Source: Prorocentrum cordatum (Eukaryota; Sar; Dinophyceae; Prorocentrales; Prorocentraceae). From it: 64,000 bases of DNA. This document shows, one piece after another, positions 40,421 to 51,121 of the stretch. A program made the translations under genes and the position numbers. The notes beneath the pieces are model-generated. The model worked only from the letters and a program-made list of their open reading frames with translations. It searched no databases and was not told where the DNA came from. Positions within the stretch are counted from its first letter, which is position 1. The number at the start of each line of letters is the position of its first letter. The stretch spans positions 7,501 through 71,500 of the forward strand of contig CAUYUJ010021066.1 of assembly GCA_963575745.1 (NCBI GenBank), in the 5' to 3' direction.

Positions 40421-41008
40421 GGGGGCAGTGTCAGGGTGATCCTCGATGCCATCGTTTCGTCCTCCTCCCGCTACCCATCCCTCCGTCGCCTGCCCCTCCG
40501 CTCGAGCCCGCGCGGCGAAGAATTCGACCGCAGATCCCTCGCAGCCGGGCGCTCGAGGTCAGAATTCGACGGCGCGGTTCGTTCAAAGGCCCACGGCAGG
40601 CTCCCGCTGTGCCCGCGCGGCGGCGGCGGCCCTGGCGCGGGCGGTCAGGGCGGAATGCCGCGCCGTGTCGGCGTCGGAGGCCTGGAGGTTGACACCGGCG
40701 CCAATATCGGCGACGGGCCTCCACCGAGGGGAGATGCTCCCGATCTCGGCGATGGTGGCAGCGCTTGGGCTTCCTTGGCACCAGCATCGGAGCCCAGGGT
40801 CATCTTTCCCCGGTGGAGGGCCCCCCCCCCGTGCTGGTGTTGGTGGCCGTTCCCAAGCCTCCAGCAGTGGCCCGGAGATTCGGCCGCCGCCCAGCGGCCA
40901 GCGCTGCTGGAGAGCCACGATCCGCTCCAGGCTACGACCCGCGCGGTGCCAGAGGCCAGCTCAGCAGTTCAGAGGTGGGGCCTTGCCGGATGGGGCTCTG
41001 CCGGATGG
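40421..41008. other. GC-rich intergenic, no supported gene
   Basis: All six frames are fairly open because of GC content. A plus frame from 40446 gives an Ala/Arg/Pro-rich product without motifs, so no gene is called. Confidence 0.35.
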
Positions 41009-41210
41009 GAGGAGGAGGAGGAGGAGGAGGAGGAGGAGGAGGAGGAGGAGGAGGAGGAGGAGGNNNNNNNNNNNNNNNNNNNNNNNNNNNNNNNNNNNNN
41101 NNNNNNNNNNNNNNNNNNNNNNNNNNNNNNNNNNNNNNNNNNNNNNNNNNNNNNNNNNNNNNNGAGGGAGGGAGGGAGGGAGGAGGAAGGGGAAGAGGAG
41201 GAGGATCTGG
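41009..41210. repeat. (GGA)n array containing the assembly gap
   Basis: GGA array on the left of the gap and GAGG/GGA sequence on the right, so the missing bases are probably more of the same repeat. Confidence 0.9.
41064..41163. other. Assembly gap, 100 N
   Basis: Exactly 100 N, the usual placeholder for a gap of unknown length. It sits inside a GGA array. Confidence 0.98.
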
Positions 41211-41421
41211 GCCCCAGAGGCCAGCGGGTCGCCACAGCATGGGGCCTGCCGTGCCGGAGGCCCCCCTCGCTCGGCACCCCGCGGCGCCGGGGTGAGCCGC
41301 GGGCGACCGCCGCCACGAAATCCCGCCCGCCGGAGCGGCACAGCGCCAGCGCGCGGATCAGCTTGTGCCGCGGGCAAACCTTGTGTCCATGTTTCGGAGG
41401 GGGAGGACGTACCAATGCTGC

Positions 41422-41607
41422 TACTCCAGATTTCGTAAGAAAGGGAGGGGGGTCTCATTTCGGGGGGGGGGGTCTCTTCCAGGCTATCTTGGAGGGCCTG
41501 GGGGGGTCTGGGGACGATGTTTTGGAGGGTTCTCCCACGGGGGGGGTCTGAAGTGGCTTGTCTTGGAGGGTCCAGACCCCCTCCCTGTTATTACAAAATC
41601 TGGAGTA
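41422..41607. mobile_element. TA-flanked MITE, CTCCAGATTT family
   Basis: 186 bp including terminal TA on each side. The left end reads TA-CTCCAGATTTCGTAAG and the right, on the other strand, TA-CTCCAGATTTTGTAAT. The similarity continues through AGGGAGGGGGTCT for about 35 bp. No coding capacity. TA ends suggest a Tc1/mariner-like TA duplication. Confidence 0.65.
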
Positions 41608-42377
41608 CCCTGTTCTTCTCGTGTGCTTCCTCTTGGGCCTCGACGGGGGCACTCCTCGCCACCGCTGGACTCGCTGTGAGGTTCTGGTCCGAGCGCACCC
41701 CGGGAGGGGTGCGGGGAGTGGCGGTATCCGCTGCCTGTTGGCTTCCCCAGAATCCAGTTCGTCTTGAACTTTCTGGGAACGGGCGCGAAAGAGCCGACGC
41801 GCAGTGGATATGGGTGAGAGTGTGGTCCCCAGGTGCCAGATTTTTTTCGATCTCCACTGCGACGTTGAGTTCTGGGGAAGAGAACCCGAAACTTCAAGAT
41901 GCACTGCATGTGGATACAAATCTTGCCCGCAGGTGCTGGTGTTTTTTGTATGTTTTGCCGGGGGCGCTCCAAGAGGGCCCGCCCGGTGCATCTCTGTCGG
42001 CGCGCAGGAGGGGTGGCAGGCCGGGCGGGGTTAGGACGAGGATCAATATTTCCAGAGCGTTCCGGAACTCCGAAAGGCCGCGGCGGCCGGTACAGCCTCC
42101 GGGGCCCCCCCGCTCTCTCACAGATCACCGAGTTGTCCCGACCCTGGCTTCGTCTCAGCACAGGGCTTCCCCCACCTCGAGGGTGCGTTTTGGCCTTCCG
42201 GGTCAATTCGCACTTTATGCCTCCCCTCCCTCCCTCCCTCCCTCCTCTCCCGCCCTCCCTCCTTCCCTCCCCCCCGCAAGAACCTGGCGCTCCGCCCCGC
42301 CCACTGGCGTCCCCTGCCGCAGTGCGCCGGGTACCAGTCTGGTGCCGGACCCACACGGCGGGGGGGGGCCGTTACAC
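41608..42377. other. Intergenic, no supported feature
   Basis: GC-rich sequence with a CCCT-rich run near 42222-42270. No gene is recognised. Confidence 0.4.
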
Positions 42378-42569
42378 TACGGTAGGTTTGCGTCGTGTCG
42401 ACCAGCGGCGACCCCAGCGCGGGCGTTCAAGGTTGAACGCCGGCGGCGGCCCAGAATCGGTCGATGTTGAACGATTGGACGTTGCGGAAATGGCCGATCG
42501 TTCAAGGTTGAACGATCCCTGCGGTGTCAAAAACCAACGCCCTGGTCGACACGACACGAACCTGCCGTA
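42378..42569. mobile_element. TA-flanked MITE, CGGTAGGTT family
   Basis: 192 bp. The terminal 28 bp (42378-42405 and 42542-42569) are inverted repeats matching at 25 of 28, ending CGTGTCGACCAG on the inner side. Both ends start with TA, consistent with a TA target duplication. The interior contains two near-palindromes of the form CGTTCAAGGTTGAACG (about 42423-42442 and 42496-42517). A half copy lies at 33386-33456. Non-autonomous; no transposase is seen in the window. Confidence 0.75.
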
Positions 42570-43006
42570 CGCCCTCCCCCGCCCCCGCCGCGTGAGTTTT
42601 CTCCTGAGCTCAGGGCGTCAATTCAGAACAAGAGGGAGGCCGCTCGGGAGAAGGGGTGGGCGCGACAGCGCGCTGCCCTCGGACTCGACCCAAGGCCAGG
42701 CTCCCTCTTTGATAGGGCCCCCGGCAGAGGGTGGGACCCGTTCGCCCATCAATCTTCTACGTGACCCTCTTGGGGTCCCAAAGTACCAGCAGCGAGTCGA
42801 CTCTTTACCGATACCGATACCGATACCCTCCTCCTCCCCCATAGCGCCCGTTGTATTGCCGTGAATGAAACAGGTATGTTCCTTCGTCTCAGCCAGGCCT
42901 CCCCCGCCCCCCACTTCTCGGTGGCTCAGGGATGGGGCCCTGAAGGATGGGGCCCTCGGGGCGAGGCACCCCGGACAGTGTGCATCCACCCCTGGGCCCC
43001 CCCCCC
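42570..43006. other. Intergenic, short CCGATA repeat
   Basis: Nothing gene-like. A short GATACC tandem (three units) lies near 42808-42829, and runs of C/G are frequent. Confidence 0.4.
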
Positions 43007-43185
43007 TACAGTCAGCCCGCGTAGTAGGGATGGGTAACCTTCCCAAGGGTGCCCTTTGCATCCTTGCTCCTTCGGTCCATCCTTGGCCACTTTCGTTGGC
43101 CGCGCCCCGCTCGAAAAGCTTCGAAGTGGGAAGCCGAGGCCCTTGCATCCTCGCCGCGCATCCCTACTTTACGGGTTGGCTGCAT
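43007..43185. mobile_element. MITE, CAGTCA family, second copy
   Basis: The left end reads TA-CAGTCAGCCCGCGTAGTA. The right end on the other strand reads TG-CAGCCAACCCGTAAAGTA. Both continue GGGATG. Same terminus and nearly the same size as the element at 13571-13746, with one end TA mutated to CA. Confidence 0.6.
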
Positions 43186-43329
43186 CCTGAGGGCGCAATT
43201 GCTTCAGGACCCCCGTGCTCGAACCACCACAGCTCCCCGCGCGGCGAGGAGGCCGCGGGAGCCCAGACCCCCGACGTCCTGATTTTTTCATGACGCGACC
43301 CCCAGAGGTTCGGACCCATTCCCCGGGAC

Positions 43330-43445
43330 CGGTGTTTCGTTCGGAGTCGTTTTTGGACGGTCCCGAGGCCCGGCAAGGGTCTGAAAAGGCCGACGATGGC
43401 GAAAAACCTCCCGTCGTGCTCTTTTCACTGCCCGAGGGGGGCCTG
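43330..43445. repeat. Dispersed repeat family B, copy 2
   Basis: GGGACCGGTGTTTCG, GGAGTCGTTTTTGGACGG, GGCGAAAAACCTCCCGTCGT and CACTGCCCGAGGGGG correspond block by block to 25684-25800 and to 25384-25415. Non-coding. Confidence 0.6.
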
Positions 43446-44593
43446 GGAGGAGGGCTCCCCATGCAGTCGTCCTGGCGCCCCCCCCCCGGAGGGAAACGGG
43501 GGGGGGGGGCCGGCGGGCCCCGTGCCGCGCGGCGGCCGCGACGGCGCTGGGGGCCGCCCTCTGGCCAGGGCCACGCCCGCGGGCACCTGCGCGCACGCCG
43601 GAGCTCGGCGGCGAGCGCGCGGGGGGGGCAGCCGGCAAGCGGGGTGCGCTCGCGCCTCGTCTGGCGTTCCCCTCCCTTTCGGGCCGAGCAAGAAGGGGGG
43701 GGGATAGGGAAAGGGGGGGGCACGACATCTGCTGCATGCGGCTGGTTCCGGCCCCGCCGCCGGGCCCATTCCTCGACACGTGGGCGCCTCCCGGCGCGGG
43801 GGGGCGTTGGGAAAATCAGCTACGTGAGCTGATTCTCTATTCTGCCCTTTGCTATCCCCGCCTTTCGTTCCCTTCCCTCTCCCTCCCTCCCTCCGATCCC
43901 TTCCCATGGCCTTGATGTGTTTGTATCCGGGGGGGGCCAGGCAGAGCCTTGGCCTTTTCAGAGGGCGGCCAGGCTTCCCAGGAGCCCCGCGGCCTCCTGA
44001 CCGGTTTTTTTGCGTCCTCGGGGGAGGCTTAAAGCACTTTTCAGGAGGCCGGGGGGCTTCCGAGCCTTTGAAAAGGGCCGCCCCTTCTCACTTCCCCCCC
44101 GGGCTCGCCGCCGAAAATCAGAGATTGGGCTGCCATCGCTCATGAACTCTCAAAGCTCCGCGCGGAGCTCCCACTGTGTATGCTTATGCTGTGTTTCCTC
44201 TGCGCTTGCCGCGCAGTGTCTTGTCCCCCCAAGGGCCCGCGGAACCCTGGGGTAGCCCGCGGAACTCAGAGTCGACGAGTGGAAAACGCCCAGTGTAGAA
44301 GGGTTGACGCCCAGACCTCAGCGTACGCTGGTCCTGGCCAGTTCCATGCTGGGCCCAGGATCGGTGTATACGTCTTCCTGGCTTGGTGGGGGAGGCATAT
44401 GCTCATATGTTGTTGAAAGTGGGTATTTTGGGGCTCCCAGATCCCAATCAATTTGAGAGGCGGCGCCTTCTAACTTGAAGAGTCGAACGATTGTCCCTCT
44501 TCCCTCCTCTTCAGGGTGCCGGCGGATGTTTGTGGTTATTCTGAATGTATAATTCCCCATATCCTAAGATGAGATTATTGTTACTACTTGGAC
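43446..44593. other. Intergenic, G-run rich
   Basis: Numerous G or C homopolymer runs and a small palindrome, AATCAGCT-ACGTG-AGCTGATT, at 43815-43835. No gene is recognised. Confidence 0.4.
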
Positions 44594-44645
44594 GCCTCCT
44601 ACTCCTCCTCCTCCTCCTTCCTCTTCTCCTTCTCCTCCCCTCTCC
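44594..44645. repeat. (TCC)n array
   Basis: Short TCC/CTT array. Confidence 0.85.
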
Positions 44646-44648
44646 TCC

Positions 44649-44780
44649 TCATACCCAGACTTACTCATACACAGACTGACTCACACTCAGATTTACTCAT
44701 ACCCAGATGTGCTCCCACCCAAAATTTACTCTTGCTCAGACCTATTCATACTCAGACCTACTCCTACTCAGACGTACTCA
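44649..44780. repeat. ~15-bp minisatellite TACTCATACCCAGAC
   Basis: About eight degenerate units of TACTCATACCCAGAC (variants CACTCAGATT, TACTCCTACTCAGAC). No coding role. Confidence 0.75.
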
Positions 44781-44792
44781 TGGTGAGACTCA

Positions 44793-45480
44793 CGCGCGCC
44801 CCGTTCGCGGCCGTTTTGCGGGGAGGATGTCTCAGGCGGGGCGCTGGCTTCAGCCCCCCTACGGGGAGCCGCCAGGGGTGTTTTCACGGTCCCGTTCGCG
44901 GCCGTTTTGTGGGGATGTCTCAAGATGTCTCAAGCGGTTTGCCTGTTTTTTGTCCGAGCATCCTTCGCTTTCGGAGCAGATTTGGAGGATGTCTCGAGCG
45001 AGGCGCTCATTTTCAGCATCCCTCAGGGGAGCCGCCAGGGGTGTTTTCACGGTCCCGTTCGCGGCTGTTTTGTGGGGATGTCTCAAGCGGTTTGCTCGTT
45101 TTCTGTCCCAACATCCTTCGCTTTCGGAGGAGATTTGGAGGATGTCTCGAGCGAGGCGCTCATTTTCACGTCCCTAAGGGGAGCCGCCAGGGGTGTTTTC
45201 ACGATCCCGTTCGCGGCCGTTTTGTGGGGATGTCTCAAGCGGTTTGCTTGTGTTCTGTCCCAACATCCTTCGCTTTCGGAGCAGATCTGGAGGATGTCTC
45301 GAGCGAGGCGCTCATTTTCAGCATCTCTCAGGGGAGCCGCCAGGGGTGTTTTCACGGTCCCGTTCGCGGCTGTTTTGTGGGGATGCCTCAAGCGGTTTGC
45401 GTGTTTTTTGTCCAACATCCTTTGCTTTCGGAGCAGATTTGGAGGATGTCTCGAGCGAGGCGCTCATTTTCACCCCCCAG
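44793..45480. repeat. ~153-bp tandem repeat, ~4.5 copies
   Basis: CCGTTCGCGG recurs at 44801, 44892 (first copy truncated), 45055, 45207 and 45360, giving spacings of 163, 152 and 153 bp in the full units. Each unit contains TTTGTGGGGATGTCTCAAGC, CATCCTTCGCTTTCGGAGCA and GAGCCGCCAGGGGTGTTTTC. GGATGTCTC words also occur in dispersed repeat family A at 2628. Frames through it are not protein-like. Confidence 0.9.
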
Positions 45481-45607
45481 GTGGGCGAGATTTTGAGGAT
45501 GTCTCGATTCTCCTCAGGATGCCACAGGAGGCTCCAACAGGCTCCAGGAGGCCCCTGAGATCACATGAGGTCCCAGAAGGCATCAGGAGGCCACAGAAAG
45601 ACTTCTT

Positions 45608-45641
<34 letters not shown>

Positions 45642-45715
45642 AAAAAAAAAGAAAAAAAAATCTTTCTCACAAAAAAAAAAAAAAACAAAAAAAAAAAAAA
45701 AAAAAACAAAAAAAG
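45608..45715. repeat. A-rich tract
   Basis: About 108 bp almost entirely A with scattered T, G, C. It could be an expanded poly(A) tail of an inserted RNA copy; no gene body is recognised upstream. Confidence 0.85.
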
Positions 45716-45932
45716 ATGGCTCAGATGTCCCAGAGGCCCTCCCTCTGGCCCTAAGTCCGGGAGGGCCTCAGGTCCTCAGGAAGCCCAGGAGCCCAGGAGG
45801 GCCAGCGGATAGCTGCAGAGCCTCGGCATGCACAGGAGTCCCCGACAGCCCCCCAGGAGCAAAGTCCCAACACCACAAATGGCTAGACGCGCGATTTCCC
45901 CGAATCCACTTGACATTCTTTGTTGTTCGTAG

Positions 45933-45966
<34 letters not shown>

Positions 45967-46856
45967 GCTGTTGTTGTTGTTGTTGTTGTAGTTGAACATT
46001 ATTAATTCTAAAGAATAATTATTGTTGGGACCCCTGGTGCACGGCCCCCCCGCCGCGCCTAGGCCGCAGCTACATTTTCATCATTTTTTCGCGAAAGCTT
46101 CAGAAAAGTGGATGGGGTCCAGATCTGGTTGTTTTGTTGTAATTCCGTTTCCCTTGCAAAAAACAATTGAAAAATGACATTTCTTGTTCTAACATAACCA
46201 AACTTCACGAATCCCTTGCAAAAATAAGGTAAAGTGGACATTCGTGTGCGCAAGACGAAATCCTTCCAAAACCTTAGTGTTCGTAGCGATTTTAACATAA
46301 AAACATCAAAAAAACAATGTTTTTTTTTGTAAAAAAGTGTCAAAATTTCATCCCGCGCGCTCTTGCGGATTTGTAGGAAACCCATCACTTTTTAATCATT
46401 TCTGTCAAACGGGCTTTTGCGAGCAACTTTTTCGAACTTCTGCAACAACGGTTGCGCACCTGCCAGGGCCATCATCCCTGTCAAATAATACCATGCGGGA
46501 CACATTCAGTTTTTCTTCGCGCGCGCACGCCCGAAATCTTCAGGAAACACGTTACCACCTAAATAACAGTACAGGTGTCAGTGTGGAACAGGGGAAAAGT
46601 GTATCTAAGCTAGCGTCCAGAAAATGTACCACAACACAGTCATTGTACCAGCGCCAGAGTAGTAGCCACGGTCGTCCGCACGCCACGAAGTGAAGTGTCC
46701 CAACGTCATAGGGCGGGAAGCTGGGTTTGGGTGGTCGCGAAGAGTCGTTTGGATATTTGGTAGAGCTTGAACTGCCCCCCCACGAAGTGGGGGTATTGTC
46801 TCGCGTCGCATGAAAACCCTGGCACTGGTGAGAACACTGAGCGTTCGGGTAAAATG
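45933..46856. repeat. AT-rich unit 1 led by (GTT)n
   Basis: A (GTT)n array (45933-45990) followed by about 866 bp of AT-rich DNA that contrasts with its GC-rich surroundings. Landmarks are AATAATTATTGTTGGGACCC near 46013, AAGGTAAAGTGGACATTCGT near 46227 and the hairpin GCCCCCCCACGAAGTGGGGG near 46776. The unit repeats at 46857. No frame longer than about 120 codons, and no domain. Confidence 0.85.
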
Positions 46857-46908
46857 ATTGTTGTTGTTGTTGTTGTTGTTGTTGTAATTGTTGTTGCTGT
46901 TGCTGCTA

Positions 46909-46970
<62 letters not shown>

Positions 46971-47337
46971 GGTGAACACTATTACTTCTATATAACTTTT
47001 CCGTATGTAATTGTTAATTTTCTTCTTAAGAATAATTATTGTTGGGGCCCCTGGTGCATCGGCCCCCGCCGACGCCTCGGCCGCAGCTACATTTTCATCA
47101 TTTTTTAGCGAAAGCTTCAGAAAAGTGAATTATTACCGGATCCGGTTGTTTTGTTGTACTCCGTTTTCCCTTGCACAAAACACTATAAAATGAAAATTCT
47201 TGTTCTTACTTGATCAAATTGCAAGAATCCCTTGCAAAAAATAAGGTAAAGTGGACATTCGTGCGCGCAAGACGAAATCCTTCAAAAACCTTAGGTTTCG
47301 TAACGATTGTAACATAAAAACATCAAAAACCCAATGG

Positions 47338-47368
<31 letters not shown>

Positions 47369-47790
47369 AAAAAAATGTCAAAATCTCATCCCGCGCGCTC
47401 TTGCGGATTCGTAGGAACCCAACACTTTTTCAACATTTCTGTCAAACGGGCTTTTGCGAGCAACTTTTTCGAACTTCTGCGACAACGGTTGCGCACCTGC
47501 CAGGGCCATCATCCCTGTCAAATAATACATGCGGGACACATTCGTTTTTTCTTCGCGCGCGCACGCCGTCGTCGTCGGCCGCGGGGCCCTGAATAGTAGC
47601 CACGGTCGCCCGCATGCCACGAAGTGAAGTGTCCGAACGTCATAGGGCGGGAAGCTGGGTGTGGGTGGTGGCGAAGAGTCGTTTGGAAATTTGGTAGAGC
47701 TTGAAACGGCCCCCCCACAAAGTGGGGGTATTGCCCGCCTCCTATGAAAACCCTGGCACTGGTGAGAACGGAGTGTCCCCACGTGCTAGT
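46857..47790. repeat. AT-rich unit 2 led by (GTT)n
   Basis: Direct repeat of unit 1: GTT array (46857-46972, with GCT variants) then about 818 bp clearly homologous throughout, with small indels and an expanded T-run (47336-47360) in place of a shorter one in unit 1. The hairpin near 47709 is conserved except in its loop. Confidence 0.85.
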
Positions 47791-47791
47791 A

Positions 47792-47829
<38 letters not shown>

Positions 47830-47853
47830 GGTTGTTGTTGTTGTTGCTGTTGC

Positions 47854-47911
<58 letters not shown>
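47791..47911. repeat. (GTT)n array, start of a third unit
   Basis: Third GTT array, after which the AT-rich unit is not repeated; unrelated sequence begins near 47912. Confidence 0.9.
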
Positions 47912-47912
<1 letters not shown>

Positions 47913-48112
47913 TTATATATTAAAAGATGCACATATGGGGACCTCCACGCAGTGAGTAATTCATCGAAGGGGGGTGACTAACGTGCAGGCGGGCCGCGGC
48001 CCCCTCCCCGGCCTCAAGATTCGAACCCCTCCCCGCACCCGCGCGGACGCTCTCGGGCCCCCACCCCTGAGTGCCAAACCTGGGAAAGAGACAGGAGTCT
48101 GGGGAGGCGGAG

Positions 48113-48192
48113 GATGAGGAGGAGGAGGAGGAGGAGGAGGAGGAGGAGGAGGAGGAGGAGGAGGAGGAGGAGGAGGAGGAGGAGGAGGAGGA
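48113..48192. repeat. (GGA)n array
   Basis: Perfect GGA array. Confidence 0.95.
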
Positions 48193-48837
48193 GCAAGAGG
48201 TAGTAGAGGAGGATGGAGGCGTTTGATCCCAATGCCCCCCCCCTGCCTGCATGCCAACACCCTTGGTGGGCACACAGCGGGAACCTCCCCCTTCCTGACA
48301 CGCCACGGACGCAACGGCCAACTCCTCCTGGTGTTCCAGGGTGGGTGGGGGGCGATGGATTGTCAAAAGAGTCAGAGTGCCCACCCCTTCCGACCGATGG
48401 GTAACCGAGACAGGTCTTTAATGATGACCCCCCCCGACCTGTCGGTGGGCAACAAAACTTGTCCTCCCCCTCCTCGTCCCTCAACTCCTCGCCCTCCTCC
48501 TCGCTCTCCCTCCTCCCCCCCCTCCCCGTGCTCCCCTCCTCGCCCTCCCCCTCGTTCTCCCTTTCCTCGTCCTTCCCCCCCTTGGCCTCCTCCTCGCCCT
48601 CCCTCTTCTGATAGGAATCCTACGTGCGACAGAGCGCGACCTGTGGTCGCTTGAGGGAGGGGGGGGGGTTGGAACCAGGCCCCCCACCCTGGATTGAGGG
48701 GGGAGGGTTCGACCCCCCCCTCCCCCCTTCCCCTCCCCCTCCTCCCCTACTTTTCCTCTCTCCCTCTCCTACGACGACTTCCTTTTCTGGGCCGGCACTG
48801 GCGCCTGCGGCGGCGGGCGGCGGCAGCGGTGAGCGTC
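48193..48837. other. Intergenic, pyrimidine-rich
   Basis: CCTCCTCGCCCTCC-type words dominate about 48465-48780. No gene is recognised. Confidence 0.45.
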
Positions 48838-48888
48838 GACGACGACGACGGCGACGACGATGACGACGACGACGACGACGACGCTCCG
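48838..48888. repeat. (GAC)n array
   Basis: GAC trinucleotide array with GGC and GAT variants. Confidence 0.9.
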
Positions 48889-48969
48889 CCACCGTGCCTT
48901 GGGCGTCTCTTGGGGCAGCCTCCTGGGCGCCTCTTGGGCGTCTCTTGGGGCGTCTCTTGGGGCCTCGCT

Positions 48970-49342
48970 GAGGTGGTTGTGGTGGTGGTGATGGGCTGTG
49001 GTGGTGGTGGTGGTTGTGGCGGTGGTGGTGGTGGTGGCGGTTGTGCTGTGGTTGGTGGTGATGGTGGTTGTAGTGGTGGTTGTGGTTGCAGGTTGTGGTG
49101 GTGGTGGTGGTGATGGTGGCGGTGGAGGTGGTGGTGCAGTGGTTTCTGGTGGTGGTGGTGGTGGTGGTGGTAGTTGTGGCGGTGGTGGGTGAAGGTGGTG
49201 GTGGCGGTGGCGGTGGTGGTGTGGTGGTTGGTCGTGGTGGTTGTGGCGGTGGTAATGGATGTGGTGGTGGTGGTGGGTTGTGGTGGTGGTGGTGGTGGTG
49301 GTGGCGGTGGTAGTTGTGGCGGTGGTGGTGGTTTGTTGCGGG
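48970..49342. repeat. (GGT)n-type imperfect array
   Basis: GTGGTG with interspersed TTG, GCG and GAT, about 370 bp. Frames through it are Val/Gly/Trp or His/Thr/Pro homopolymers. Confidence 0.9.
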
Positions 49343-49748
49343 GGGGGGGGGGGGCAAACCCCAGTTCGAAACGCGCCGCCGAATGTTCCCAAGGCAAGCG
49401 CCCGTGAAACGCGCTCTCTCCTACGTATGAATCCTTGAGAATCCGAAGGAAGTCCTGAGAATCTTTAGGGATCTGTATGGGTCCTTGGGAACGCGGAGGG
49501 ATTCCTGGGACTCCTGGGAACCCACAGGAACCCCAGCAGTGGCCGCCGCGGGAGACGAAATATTTTACCAACATCGTTGTCCGTCCCAATCCGTCAATTA
49601 GCCCGCGCAAGACATATCCAGTTCTCCTTAGAGGAAATGTATTTTAAAAAAGGCCTTTTCGGGCTACACCAATCCAGGGCCCTGCTGTGCTCTGGTCCCG
49701 CGTCAGGCCTGGGACGACGCTCGCGCGCCAAAGCTCCAACGTGCGTCT
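49343..49748. other. Intergenic, no supported feature
   Basis: Mixed sequence with scattered TCCTGGGAACCC-like words similar to those at 54400-54750. No gene is recognised. Confidence 0.4.
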
Positions 49749-49832
49749 GACGTGAATTCGACGGACATGCAACGGAATCCGACGTGAACCCGACGCAAAT
49801 CCGACGTGGATCCGACGTGAATTGGGTCTCAA
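49749..49832. repeat. ~13-bp minisatellite AATCCGACGTGAA
   Basis: About six degenerate units of a 13-bp word containing CCGACGTG. Confidence 0.7.
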
Positions 49833-49889
49833 GTTGCCGCGCGAGGCCCCTTGGATTTCCTTCATAATGCGCCAATCCAGCCTCCGCGC

Positions 49890-50395
49890 GGGGGCACTGG
49901 CGGGGACAGCGGGGACAATTGTGGGAATAGAAGGGACAATGGGACAGTGGTCGGGACGGTGGTGATGCGGACAGTGGTGTGGGGACCGTGGGAACGTGGT
50001 GGAAACAGTGGGACAGTGGAGGGTACAGTGGTGGTGGAGACAGTGGTGAGGGCGGTGGCGAGGACGGCTGTGGGATAATGGGACAGAGGTACAGTAGGGA
50101 CAGTGATGGGGATAGTGGGAGCGTGGCAGGAACAGTGGGACAGCTCAGTGGGACAGCGGCGGGGACAGTGGGACAGTGGGGACAGTGGGACAGTGGTTGG
50201 GGCCGTGGAGAAAGTGGGGAGAGTGGAACCGTGGTGGGAACAGTGGTGGGGACAGTGGGGACCGTGCGACAGTTGTGGGGGCACTGGTGGGGACAGTGGG
50301 GACGGTGGTGGGCACGGTGGGGACAGTGGTGGTGAGGACTGCTGCTGGGAACAGCAGTGGGGGATGTGGTGCGGACGGTGGTAGGGATCCAGAGT
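49890..50395. repeat. ~10-bp minisatellite GGGACAGTGG
   Basis: About 500 bp of GGGACAGTGG and variants (GGAACAGTGG, GGGACGGTGG, GGACCGTGGT). Confidence 0.85.
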
Positions 50396-50400
50396 TGTTT

Positions 50401-50790
50401 GCTGGCGGTGAGCGCGGGGGGGTGGAGGGGTTCGAACCGGTAGTGACCCTCCTTGGTTTTCGAAGGGGGGGGTTCGAACCGGTAGTGACCCCTCCGGGTT
50501 TTCGAGGGGGGATCGAACCGGTAGTGAGCCCCCCGGTTTTCGAAGGGGGGGGGGTTCGAACCGAACCGGTAGTGACCCCCCCCTGGTTTTCGATGGGGGA
50601 GGGGTGGGGTGGGGTTCGAATCGGTAGTGACCCCCCCTGTTTTCTGGAGGTGGGGGGGTTCGAACCGGTAGTGACCCTCTCTGGGGGGGAGGGGTTCGAA
50701 CGGGTAGTGACCCCCCCTGGTTTTCTAGAGGATGGGGGGGGTTCGAACCGGTAGTGACCCCCCCGGTTTTCCGGAGGGGTAGGGGAGGGA
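50401..50790. repeat. ~40-60-bp tandem repeat with GGTTCGAACCGG core
   Basis: Eight or so units of GGTTCGAACCGGTAGTGACC followed by a C-run, TGGTTTTCGA and a G-run of variable length. The core resembles a tRNA B-box by chance, but no cloverleaf fits. Frames are open in several phases without protein character. Confidence 0.85.
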
Positions 50791-50924
50791 GGATGTTTTT
50801 CCGGGAGGAGGGGGGGGGGTCCAGCAAGGGGGGTGGGGATCTTCGGAGGGGGGGGGACCCCCGGGCTCCGGAGGAAGAGGGGGGGAATTTTCCACAGTAA
50901 ATCGGCGGTGAATCACGCTCTCTC

Positions 50925-51105
50925 GAATGTTTAAAACGAATGTGCGCGGCGCTAAGGCGAGAGCCACATTTTGAAAACCACCCGCCCTCCATCTGTGAAA
51001 CTGCTGTTAATTGTTGAGCTTCAGGGTCATAAATCGCGACGAGGTTTCAGGCGAAACGCCCGGACCGCCCTAAAATCTGGCCTCGGGGTGCGACAGGGGG
51101 ATATA
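50925..51105 (+). repeat. Dispersed repeat family A, copy with full 3' end
   Basis: One unit of GTTTAAAACGAATGTGCGCG / CTAAGGCGAGAGCCACATTT, then the shared 3' domain with CAGGCGAAACGCCCGGACCG, CCCTAAAATCTGG and GTGCGACAGGGGG. A GGA array follows at 51122. Non-coding. Confidence 0.8.
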
Positions 51106-51121
51106 ATTTTTATCGGAAGCT

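Noticed and set aside
42378-42569. Introner-type intron
   Set aside because: The size and terminal repeats fit, but the right end lacks AG and no interrupted coding sequence flanks it.
50430-50760. tRNA genes, suggested by repeated GGTTCGAA (T-arm/B-box like)
   Set aside because: No acceptor, D-arm or anticodon stem can be placed around any copy; the word is part of a tandem repeat.
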